Positions 1-5,655 are shown, counted from the stretch's first letter. The stretch is DNA of 6,854 nucleotides from Methylovulum sp. (GCA_028713595.1 JAQTNZ010000141.1:1-6854); one strand, 5' to 3'. Program-made: numbers and translations. Notes: generated by a model not told the origin, from the letters alone.

Positions 1-49
1 GAACATTAAACGTGTTGGGCGATTGCCACGAGGAACAGAGCCGATATGA
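1..49 (+). CDS. C-terminal end of an upstream gene (possibly thioredoxin-family)
   Basis: The frame starting at base 2 reads NIKRVGRLPRGTEPI and stops at TGA 47-49. It overlaps the ATG of the following lipoprotein gene as ATGA, the usual sign of a translationally coupled upstream gene. Frame 1 stops already at 7-9. Frame 3 runs on deep into the next gene, so both are less likely. In DUF4266/DUF3570/ApbE loci known to me a thioredoxin-fold protein often comes first, and an amphipathic tail such as NIKRV would suit the last helix of that fold. That identity is inference from context only: no catalytic motif lies inside the window. Only 15 codons are visible. Confidence 0.35.
   Translation, partial: NIKRVGRLPRGTEPI
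30..34 (+). promoter_or_regulatory. Ribosome binding site of the DUF4266 gene
   Basis: GAGGA lies 11 bases upstream of the ATG at 46, inside the end of the preceding reading frame. It supports ATG 46 as the start. The spacing is slightly long. Confidence 0.45.
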
Positions 50-270
50 TTGCAAAACAAACACAGGCCGCTTGGGTTGTCATGGTGTCAGTGTTGGGGC
101 TGTCGGCTTGCGCCCCGGTATCGCCGTGGCAGCGTGGCACGCTTGCCAAACCGTCTATGGCGATTGAACCTACGCCAATGCAGACGCTGTTAAGCGAGCA
201 TACGCACAATAGCCGTGAGGCGGCATCCGCCAACAGTTCTGCCAGTGGGGGTGGTTGTGGTTGTTATTAA
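46..270 (+). CDS. DUF4266 domain-containing small lipoprotein
   Basis: A 74-residue exported lipoprotein. Residues 1-21 form a signal peptide with a hydrophobic core, ending in the lipobox LSAC with Cys22 as the acylation site. Ala at +2 favours sorting to the outer membrane. The mature chain is only about 53 residues. It begins APVSPWQRGTLAKPSM and ends SREAASANSSASGGGCGCY, the two blocks I associate with DUF4266 (an N-terminal PWxRGxLA-type block and a C-terminal Gly-rich tail with a CGC pair). The family has no established biochemical role. The Cys71/Cys73 pair could bind a metal or form thiol chemistry with a thioredoxin-like partner; this is inference. It overlaps the gene before it by 4 bases, and its C-terminal codons contain the GTG starts of the DUF3570 gene, so it sits in a coupled operon. 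The length is normal for the family. Confidence 0.88.
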   Translation: MIAKQTQAAWVVMVSVLGLSACAPVSPWQRGTLAKPSMAIEPTPMQTLLSEHTHNSREAASANSSASGGGCGCY

Positions 271-655
271 GCGCCTCAAGGCTGTCGGCCGTTTTGTTAG
301 CGGCCATTTAAAGGCAAGCCAACCTAAGGGCAAGCCACAAACGACGGCCAGCCCCGCGTTGCAAGCCCTGACCGTGGCGGCGTTGGCCTTACCCGGCCTG
401 ATGTTGCCTGCGGCCAGTGCGGCGGAAGAGGATGAGGTCGATTTTCAATATAGCCATTATGAAGAAGGCCAGCGCGATTTATATGGGGCCAAAAGCACCT
501 TGCATCCTATCGAAGTCGATAGTGTGGTGGGCAAGGCACGGGTGAGCCTATCGGATCGCATAAAATTCGCGTACAATTACGTCCAAGACACTTGGTCGGG
601 CGCTACGCCTATCACTATTGCCCCTTTAGCCGCCAATAGCATCCATCCCATCTAG
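215..655 (+). CDS. N-terminal piece of the DUF3570 protein, up to the amber codon
   Basis: This piece contains the export signal and the first barrel strands. No ATG is available. In-frame starts are GTG at 215, 245, 251 and 257. I favour 251 or 257 because of the small overlap with the DUF4266 stop and the G-rich stretch at 247-254; 215 is only the longest option. Counting from 215, residues 48-69 (ALQALTVAALALPGLMLPAASA) are a hydrophobic segment ending in an AxA signal-peptidase site. The mature protein starts near AEEDEVDFQYSHYEEGQRDLY, a typical DUF3570 opening. Residues 103-131 look like two beta strands joined by the turn SDR. They lead into QDTWSGATP, a match to the ApbE flavinylation signature. 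Translation then meets TAG at codon 147. On its own this 146-residue piece could not form a barrel. Confidence 0.6.
   Translation: MRRHPPTVLPVGVVVVVIKRLKAVGRFVSGHLKASQPKGKPQTTASPALQALTVAALALPGLMLPAASAAEEDEVDFQYSHYEEGQRDLYGAKSTLHPIEVDSVVGKARVSLSDRIKFAYNYVQDTWSGATPITIAPLAANSIHPI
587..607 (+). other. Candidate ApbE flavinylation motif (DTWSGAT) in the DUF3570 protein
   Basis: The codons read D-T-W-S-G-A-T and are followed by P. ApbE enzymes transfer FMN to the Thr of DxxSGAT-type motifs in NqrB, NqrC, RnfD and RnfG; DGxSGATP is the NqrB/RnfD form. The acceptor here would be the ACG codon at 605-607. The motif sits at the end of the second predicted strand, entering a loop, and the fmt/apbE-type gene follows in the same operon. 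The motif match is seen in the sequence; modification is inference. Confidence 0.55.
653..655 (+). other. In-frame amber codon interrupting the DUF3570 gene
   Basis: The frame reads NSIHPI, TAG, then QNTGSGKSIITGASPYLVN and onward without another stop to 2936. The sequence on both sides is coding-like and in the same frame. Only one base change separates TAG from CAG (Gln), TGG (Trp) or other sense codons. The following bases CAA resemble the start of leaky UAG-CAA contexts described for plant viruses, but the rest of that context is absent. Confidence 0.85.
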
Positions 656-718
656 CAAAATACCGGATCAGGCAAGAGCATTATCACAGGGGCATCGCCG
701 TATCTTGTCAATCCCAAT

Positions 719-2938
719 ATGCTGTTAACCCCACGATTTGTCCCGATTATTTTGGATGCAAACGGCAAAATCGCCTCTCGAACCACCCAAGCCGTCGATG
801 TTTTGGCAATGGCTTCACCAGAAACCCGTAAACAAGGTGATTTCAAGCTAGGTTATCAATGGGACGAAGCCGCTGTCAGTATCGGCGGTGGCTTGTCGGT
901 AGAGCCTGTCTATCAATCCCGCTTTGTCAATCTGGGGGGGCATTTGGATCTTAACCAGAAATTGACGGCGCTGGATTTAGGTTTAAGTTACACCAACAGC
1001 GATACGTCGGCGATCATGGATCACGATGCCGAACCCTATATCACCAAAACAGCGTTTACGCAACAAATCCAACATACCAGCGGGCTAAACATCATACATG
1101 GCAATAGGCAAGATTGGGCGGGCAACTTGGGCTTGAGCCAAATCCTGAACAAAAACGCGCTGGTCACCGCCAATGTTGGCTATACGCATAGCACGGGCTA
1201 TATGGAAAACCCTTATAAGGCCATGACCATTATCTTTGCCGACCCTACAACCATAGGCAATGATCCGAGCCACCCGAAAGCTATGGTGGGTGACGTTAGG
1301 GCTTTTTTGGAACAGCGCCCTGATGAACGCAACCAACTTACGGCGGGTGGCCGTTATATCCAGCATATTGGTTTTGCCGACGCCGCCTCGCATCTGGATT
1401 ACCGTTTTTTTCATGACGATTGGGGCATTAACGCCCATACCTTTGAGGCCGATTGGGTGCAGCCTATCGCCTCAACATGGGCAGTAACCCCTAAAATCCG
1501 TTATTACACGCAAGATGCCGCCAGTTTTTATCATCCTTATTTAATTTCCACGCAAGCTTATTACAAAACGGTACAAAATTCAGACGGCTCATTTTCAACC
1601 CAGTATTACGATGCGAAAAAATTGCCGGGCAATTTTTCCAGTGACCAGCGGCTATCCGCTTACGGGGCTTTAAGCGGTGGCGTTACGGTCAACAAAAAAT
1701 TATCCAAAGCCGTAAGCCTTGAAGCGGGGTTTGAATATTACACCCATGCAGGTTCATTAAAACTGGGTGGCGGTGGCGATGGCAGCTACAATGATTTTAA
1801 TTATTATTTGGTCAATGGGGCTTTAAATGTCAATTTAGAAGCCTTAGGCGGCGGTGGCGGCCATGACAGTTCCGGCAGCCATGACCATCATGACGGCCAC
1901 CACACCCAGCCCCCCGCAGGTGTCATGTTCGGACACATGCTCAAAAAAACCAATGGCATTATGGTCGGCTACCGTTATATGTACAGCCGCCAGGCGGGCG
2001 ACATGCTGCATGGCACGGGTGTCGCCAGTGACAAACAAATCCAAAACCATGGCTGTGTGCAAGGTTTCACCGGTTATTGCCGGGTCACGCCAGCGTATAT
2101 GGATATGGGTATGCACATGCTGGACATCATGTATGCACCTACCGACTGGCTAAACCTGATGGTGATGCCGCAGTTTATGGACATGGACATGGATATGCGC
2201 CCTTTGCAGGGCGTTACCGTCAACCCTATCCAAGACCATCTGCACGGTGGCCACCGCACCGGAGGAATCGGCGATACGGGTATGTACGCGCTATTTAAGA
2301 TGTTTGACAATGACACCCACCATGTCCATGCTACCTTAGGCTTAAGCGCGCCGACAGGTGACGTCGGTATCATGCTCAGGCGTATGCACGCCAAAGATCA
2401 GGGTTATTTGCATTATGGTATGCAACTGGGCAGTGGCACTTGGGATTTTAAGCCCAGCCTGACTTATACCGGCCAGTTGGATGATTGGTCTTGGGGCGGG
2501 CAATTTAGCACGACCACCCGCATGGAAAACCACAATGGCTCCGGTTATGCACTGGGCGATGTTTTCCAAACCACCGCTTGGGGCGGCTATACCCTGACCC
2601 GATGGTTATCGGCATCGGTGCGGGGGATTTATACCGTACAACAGCAAATTGATGGCCGGTTCAATCCGGTTTCGGGGACTGACAGCCTGGGCAATACGGT
2701 CAGCAATGTCAATCCTGGCTCCAAGACCAATTACAGCTCAGGGCCTATGGACTACCCCACCAGTTACGGTGGCCGTTACTGGGATGTCGGGTTCGGCCTT
2801 AACTTTACCGTGCCTTCCGGCACTTTAAAAGGCAATCATGTCGGGGTGGAATGGTTGCAACCGGTGCAAGACAATGTCAACGGCTACCAACTGGAACGAG
2901 AAGGGGCGTTCTCGGCGACATGGAGCGTGATGTTCTAG
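719..2938 (+). CDS. C-terminal piece: rest of the DUF3570 barrel plus Met/His-rich transporter-like barrel
   Basis: The open frame really begins at 656, just after the amber. ATG 719 is only the first Met, with no ribosome binding site and no signal peptide, so it is probably not a true start. Counted from 719, residues 1-375 are the remaining DUF3570 domain: alternating aromatic strands, ending YLVNGALNVNLEAL. Residues 377-396 are the linker GGGGGHDSSGSHDHHDGHH plus T. Residues 400-739 are a second domain opening PPAGVMFGHM and MVGYRYMYS, which resembles outer-membrane MetA-pathway transporter-like proteins. Residues 461-493 hold 11 Met, including MDMGMHM and MDMDMDM. Cys446 and Cys454 could form a disulfide in a loop. 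The Met- and His-rich stretches suggest copper or another soft metal, as inference. The fused two-barrel architecture is unusual, and I cannot say how widespread it is. Confidence 0.7.
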   Translation: MLLTPRFVPIILDANGKIASRTTQAVDVLAMASPETRKQGDFKLGYQWDEAAVSIGGGLSVEPVYQSRFVNLGGHLDLNQKLTALDLGLSYTNSDTSAIMDHDAEPYITKTAFTQQIQHTSGLNIIHGNRQDWAGNLGLSQILNKNALVTANVGYTHSTGYMENPYKAMTIIFADPTTIGNDPSHPKAMVGDVRAFLEQRPDERNQLTAGGRYIQHIGFADAASHLDYRFFHDDWGINAHTFEADWVQPIASTWAVTPKIRYYTQDAASFYHPYLISTQAYYKTVQNSDGSFSTQYYDAKKLPGNFSSDQRLSAYGALSGGVTVNKKLSKAVSLEAGFEYYTHAGSLKLGGGGDGSYNDFNYYLVNGALNVNLEALGGGGGHDSSGSHDHHDGHHTQPPAGVMFGHMLKKTNGIMVGYRYMYSRQAGDMLHGTGVASDKQIQNHGCVQGFTGYCRVTPAYMDMGMHMLDIMYAPTDWLNLMVMPQFMDMDMDMRPLQGVTVNPIQDHLHGGHRTGGIGDTGMYALFKMFDNDTHHVHATLGLSAPTGDVGIMLRRMHAKDQGYLHYGMQLGSGTWDFKPSLTYTGQLDDWSWGGQFSTTTRMENHNGSGYALGDVFQTTAWGGYTLTRWLSASVRGIYTVQQQIDGRFNPVSGTDSLGNTVSNVNPGSKTNYSSGPMDYPTSYGGRYWDVGFGLNFTVPSGTLKGNHVGVEWLQPVQDNVNGYQLEREGAFSATWSVMF

Positions 2939-2944
2939 CCCTAT

Positions 2945-3766
2945 ATGGAATTTTATCGGCACGGGTTCAAGGCTATGGGCACGCCTTGCGACATCCAGCT
3001 ATTCGCTAAAAACCAAACCTTAGCCAAACAGGTTGCCGATACCGCCATTGCCGATGTCCAACGCCTGGAAGCCCGCTATTCGCGCTACCGCCCCGATAGT
3101 TTCTTGTCCGCCATCAACAAGGTGGCAGCCAGCGGCGGCAGTATCGAGGTCGATACCGAAACCGCAGGGCTGCTCGATCATGCGGCGACCTGTTATCAGC
3201 AAAGCGAAGGGCTGTTTGACATCACTTCAGGCCTGTTACGCAAAGCTTGGCGGTTTGATAGCGGCACACTGCCGGATCGGCAAACCATAGCCGCGCTGCT
3301 GGCCCACATCGGTTGGCAGCATGTCCGTTGGCACAAGCCGGTATTGGCGTTTGCCGTGCCGGGCATGGAAATTGATTTTGGCGGCATTGTCAAAGAATAT
3401 GCCGTTGACCGTGCGGCGGCATTGTGCTGGTCGCACGGTATACGGCAGGGTGTCGTCAATCTTGGCGGCGACATAAAGATCATTGGCCCGCGTGCCGATG
3501 GCGAGCCTTGGCGTATCGGTATACGGCATCCACGCCAAAACGCCTTGCTCGACACCTTATCGCTACATCACGGCGCCCTGGCCAGTAGCGGCGATTACGA
3601 ACGCTGCATCATTATTGACGGTGTCCGTTATGGGCATATCCTCAACCCCAAAACCGGTTGGCCGGTCAGGCATTTGGCGGCGGTCAGCGTCGTCAGTGAC
3701 TTTTGCGTGGTGGCCGGCAGCGCCGCCACCATCGCCATGCTCAAAGAAGACCAAGGGGCCGCCTAG
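2945..3766 (+). CDS. apbE: ApbE-family FAD:protein FMN transferase, truncated by amber near the C-terminus
   Basis: This enzyme family uses Mg2+ and FAD to link FMN through a phosphoester to Thr/Ser in extracytoplasmic redox proteins. Visible family motifs are MGTP (11-14), FDITSG (91-96), DFGGIVKEYAVD (144-155), NLGGD (172-176), SGDYER (215-220), HILNPKTG (231-238) and AGSAATIAML (257-266). In the last, Gly stands where many ApbE proteins have the metal-binding Asp of a DALAT-type motif. There is no signal peptide or lipobox, and none is possible upstream because a TAG lies 9 bases before the ATG, so the protein appears cytosolic, unlike classical ApbE lipoproteins. The start is 6 bases after the DUF3570 stop, suggesting translational coupling; no good ribosome binding site is seen. 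It ends at 273 residues at a TAG, and 23 plausible codons follow. The catalytic core is complete, so activity may survive. The likely partner is the DUF3570 protein with its SGAT motif. Confidence 0.88.
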   Translation: MEFYRHGFKAMGTPCDIQLFAKNQTLAKQVADTAIADVQRLEARYSRYRPDSFLSAINKVAASGGSIEVDTETAGLLDHAATCYQQSEGLFDITSGLLRKAWRFDSGTLPDRQTIAALLAHIGWQHVRWHKPVLAFAVPGMEIDFGGIVKEYAVDRAAALCWSHGIRQGVVNLGGDIKIIGPRADGEPWRIGIRHPRQNALLDTLSLHHGALASSGDYERCIIIDGVRYGHILNPKTGWPVRHLAAVSVVSDFCVVAGSAATIAMLKEDQGAA

Positions 3767-3838
3767 CTTGACACGCTAGGCTTGCCGCATTATTGGTTTG
3801 ATATCGAAGGCAACGTGGGCGGCACACTCTTTAAATGA
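3764..3838 (+). pseudogene. Detached C-terminal tail of the FMN transferase after an in-frame amber
   Basis: After TAG 3764-3766 the same frame reads LDTLGLPHYWFDIEG and then eight more residues to TGA 3836-3838. Before the stop the protein reads MLKEDQGAA. From memory, relatives of this ApbE subgroup continue here with a Trp-Leu and a GLPH(x)W segment, so a TGG to TAG change is a good explanation. With it, the protein would be 297 residues. The tail lies beyond the FAD and metal motifs, so loss may be tolerated. Confidence 0.65.
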
Positions 3839-3884
3839 TGATTCCTAGTCATCAATATAAAAACTATTATTCGGCAAAACTCTA
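3839..3884 (+). other. Short AT-rich gap before the spermidine-synthase-like gene
   Basis: The 46 bases are AT-rich. TATAAA (3856-3861) and TATTAT (3865-3870) could each serve as a -10 box, but no convincing -35 lies 16-18 bases upstream of either. TGATG (3836-3840) and CATCA (3850-3854) could form a weak 5-bp stem with no U-tract. No clear terminator or ribosome binding site is present. A promoter here is likely on general grounds but not shown. Confidence 0.25.
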
Positions 3885-5441
3885 ATGACTAACACCACCC
3901 AACTTTTCCACCGCACCGGCCTGTTCATCACTGTTTTCACCACGGGCGCGTCCGTCATGGTGATAGAGTTGCTCGGAACCCGGATGATCGCCCCCTTTTA
4001 TGGAGCCAGCCTTTACGTCTGGTCATCACTGATTTCGGTGACGATGATCGCGTTGTCGGTAGGCTATTATATGGGTGGGCGTTGGGCGGACACCTCAAAA
4101 CGCACAGGCCTGTCATTAATCATTGCCCTGGCGGCCATTTTTACCTTGCTGATCCCCTTAATGACACGCACGGTTCTACTCGCCACCGACCCCTTAGGAT
4201 TGCGCGGCGGCGCGTTTGTCAGCGCCCTGATCTTGTTTTCGCCCAGCTTGACCTTGCTGGGTATGGTCGGCCCGTTTGCCATTAAGCTGGCGACCTCGCA
4301 ATTGGAAGGGGTGGGCAACAATGTCGGCTCCATTTATGCGGTCAGCACCCTTGGCAGCGTGGTCGGCACATTGGTGTTGGGCTTCTTTTTGTTCCCGTTG
4401 TTAGGTTCGCGGCAAATCCTTATTGGTACCGGGATATTATTGCTGGTATTGGCGCTGGCCATTGCCGTTTATGAGCAGAAAAAACTTCATATCCCCGTCG
4501 CCATCATGCCCAGCATCGTCCTCGCCCTCATCGGTTTGGCCTTGTTGCCGAAAATTATCGGGGCGGGACACGGTTATACGGGCGGCAACCAGTTCCAGGT
4601 CCAATCTGAACGGGAAAGCCTGTATGGTTGGGTGCGGGTGATTGACCAAAAAGCCCGTGATTTGCGCTTATTGACTTCCGATGCCTCCACTATCGGCGCA
4701 TCCAGTATCAGTGACGGGCAAAGCCGCCTCAGCTATCAGGACATTGTCGGGCTAATTCCGGCTTTGGCCCCGAAAAAAATGACCCGCGCCCTGATTATCG
4801 GCCTAGGTGCCGGGCACATGGCAAAAGTCCTGCATGACCGTTATGGCATTGTCACTGACACCTTGGAAATCGACCCCGCCGTCGCCCAAGCCGCCCGTGA
4901 TTATTTTGGCTACCAGCCCACCGGCAAGGCCATAGTCGGTGATGCCCGTTATGAAATCCGCCATTTGACCGGACCTTATGACCTGATTATCCATGACTGT
5001 TTTACGGGCGGATCCGAGCCGTCACATTTGTTGACGGTGGAAACGTTGGCGCAATTGCATGGCCTGTTATCCGAACAAGGCATACTGGCCTTAAACTTTG
5101 TCGCTTTCGCCCACGGCGAACATGCCAATGCCTTGGCCGCCGTGTCCAAAACCATCGCGGAAGTGTTCCCCCTACAATCGGTATTTATCTCCGAGCCAGG
5201 TCGCGATTTTAACGATTTTATCTTTCTGGCGACCAAAACCCAGCCGATTGATCTGGATGCCAAGGCTTTGTTGCCTAGCCAATCGGCTTGGCTGAAAGAG
5301 CGGGTGTTTCCGGTGGACAACCGCAATGGCGTGTTGCTCACCGACAACCTGAACCCGCTGGAACATTTGCAAACCGCCAAAGCCGAGCATTATCGCCATG
5401 TCATAGTCGATTGGTTTGGGCCTGAATTGCTGGTGCGCTAA
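3885..5441 (+). CDS. Membrane-anchored spermidine-synthase-like protein (fused MFS/spermidine synthase type)
   Basis: A 518-residue protein in two halves. Residues about 12-225 contain roughly seven hydrophobic segments (around 14-34, 43-63, 77-100, 108-134, 148-171, 177-196 and 204-224), including a GARxxAPxxG-like block, LLGTRMIAPFYG (29-40), common in spermidine-synthase-linked membrane domains. Residues about 240-518 form a Rossmann methyltransferase-like domain: LIIGLGAG (303-310) is the SAM/dcSAM glycine loop, TLEIDP (326-331) the acidic loop and VGDAR (351-355) the adenine-side Asp. The region where polyamine synthases carry the catalytic Asp reads HDCFTGGSEPSHLLTVE (370-386), so that Asp371 is kept but the usual putrescine-binding surroundings are not obvious. 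It is therefore more safely called spermidine-synthase-like; the substrate is unknown. The ATG at 3885 is the only sensible start and has no clear ribosome binding site. The frame is intact and ends in TAA. It is probably a separate unit from the preceding operon. Confidence 0.85.
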   Translation: MTNTTQLFHRTGLFITVFTTGASVMVIELLGTRMIAPFYGASLYVWSSLISVTMIALSVGYYMGGRWADTSKRTGLSLIIALAAIFTLLIPLMTRTVLLATDPLGLRGGAFVSALILFSPSLTLLGMVGPFAIKLATSQLEGVGNNVGSIYAVSTLGSVVGTLVLGFFLFPLLGSRQILIGTGILLLVLALAIAVYEQKKLHIPVAIMPSIVLALIGLALLPKIIGAGHGYTGGNQFQVQSERESLYGWVRVIDQKARDLRLLTSDASTIGASSISDGQSRLSYQDIVGLIPALAPKKMTRALIIGLGAGHMAKVLHDRYGIVTDTLEIDPAVAQAARDYFGYQPTGKAIVGDARYEIRHLTGPYDLIIHDCFTGGSEPSHLLTVETLAQLHGLLSEQGILALNFVAFAHGEHANALAAVSKTIAEVFPLQSVFISEPGRDFNDFIFLATKTQPIDLDAKALLPSQSAWLKERVFPVDNRNGVLLTDNLNPLEHLQTAKAEHYRHVIVDWFGPELLVR

Positions 5442-5447
5442 AAAATA

Positions 5448-5488
5448 GGTGCAAGCCCACCCTTGCCACAGGGTACTGTTTTTGCACC
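5448..5488 (+). terminator. Two-tier stem-loop just downstream of the spermidine-synthase-like gene
   Basis: GGTGCAA (5448-5454) pairs perfectly with TTGCACC (5482-5488). Inside it ACCC (5459-5462) can pair with GGGT (5471-5474). The structure starts 7 bases after the TAA. Only a short TTTT (5493-5496) follows, after GCCC, so it is a weak intrinsic terminator or a 3'-end protecting hairpin rather than a classic terminator. The position fits transcript-end function. Confidence 0.45.
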
Positions 5489-5508
5489 GCCCTTTTCCGG
5501 CTGGAATC

Positions 5509-5557
5509 GCCGCTAAAATCGATAATGGCAACAATCTGTGGCCGCAAAATCGAAAAT
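5509..5557 (+). repeat. Pair of imperfect direct repeats, GCCGC(T)AAAATCGAxAAT
   Basis: The first copy (5509-5526) reads GCCGCTAAAATCGATAAT and the second (5541-5557) GCCGCAAAATCGAAAAT. They differ by one inserted T and one substitution, and their starts lie 32 bases apart, about three helical turns. They lie upstream of the TATAAT at 5638. They could be paired regulator sites or chance; no known operator is recognised. Confidence 0.35.
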
Positions 5558-5612
5558 TGCCAGCCCCTCCCACACTTTTAATCTCCCCGTTACACCGCTA
5601 CACCCGCCAAAC

Positions 5613-5643
5613 TTATCGTGTTGCCAGTTGCAATTCGTATAAT
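5613..5643 (+). promoter_or_regulatory. Candidate sigma-70 promoter for the DUF2231 gene
   Basis: TATAAT at 5638-5643 is a perfect -10 box. The -35 is poor: TTATCG (5613-5618) lies 19 bases upstream, and no extended -10 TG is present. Transcription would start near 5650, giving a leader of about 45 bases. This supports ATG 5696 over the GTG at 5618, which would lie upstream of the -10 box. Confidence 0.45.
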
Positions 5644-5655
5644 ATCAGGTAGATT

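Larger units (their letters stand above)
257..2938 (+). pseudogene. DUF3570 outer-membrane protein fused to a second Met/His-rich barrel, interrupted by an in-frame amber codon
   Basis: One reading frame runs from the GTG cluster at 215-257 to TAG 2936-2938 and is broken only by TAG 653-655, with no frameshift. Read through, it would be about 893 residues from GTG 257 (907 from GTG 215). The order is: long N-terminal extension and signal peptide, DUF3570 beta-barrel, Gly/His linker, and a second barrel-like domain resembling the phenol MetA-degradation transporter family. It ends SATWSVMF, with the terminal Phe expected of BAM-folded barrels, so the final stop is genuine. The single interruption, with clean coding sequence for 2.2 kb after it, suggests a very recent nonsense change (a Gln CAG would fit), translational readthrough or a read error. 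The gene overlaps the DUF4266 gene and is followed 6 bases later, in the same frame, by the FMN transferase. Function is unknown. Context suggests a surface or periplasm-facing redox or metal-handling role. Confidence 0.75.

Noticed and set aside
6..233. Minus-strand 75-residue frame opposite the DUF4266 gene
   Set aside because: It is an antisense shadow of a well-supported lipoprotein gene and has no recognisable domain or ribosome binding site.
653..667. TAG-CAA as a tobamovirus-type leaky stop
   Set aside because: Only CAA matches; the required YYA triplet is absent (AAT follows), and that context is known from eukaryotic ribosomes.
934..940. Run of seven G as a phase-variation tract
   Set aside because: It is a single G7 in a coding region, in frame, with no repeat units. 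It is too short to claim variation.
1085..1438. 117-residue minus-strand frame opposite the DUF3570 gene
   Set aside because: It is a shadow frame opposite strongly barrel-like + strand coding sequence.
2177..2197. ATGGAC-type tandem repeat as a DNA microsatellite
   Set aside because: It simply encodes Met-Asp alternation inside the Met-rich domain, with mixed third positions, and is better explained at protein level.
257..3838. UAG fully recoded as a sense codon in this organism
   Set aside because: The DUF3570 protein ends at TAG 2936 directly after a classic terminal-Phe barrel end, so UAG is still used as a stop. Full recoding is unlikely from this window alone.
3839..3884. Promoter for the spermidine-synthase-like gene
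   Set aside because: Possible -10 boxes occur in AT-rich sequence but no -35 fits, so a specific call cannot be supported.
4976..5380. 134-residue minus-strand frame opposite the spermidine-synthase-like gene
   Set aside because: It is a shadow frame. The + strand shows clear Rossmann motifs, and the minus frame has no family signature.
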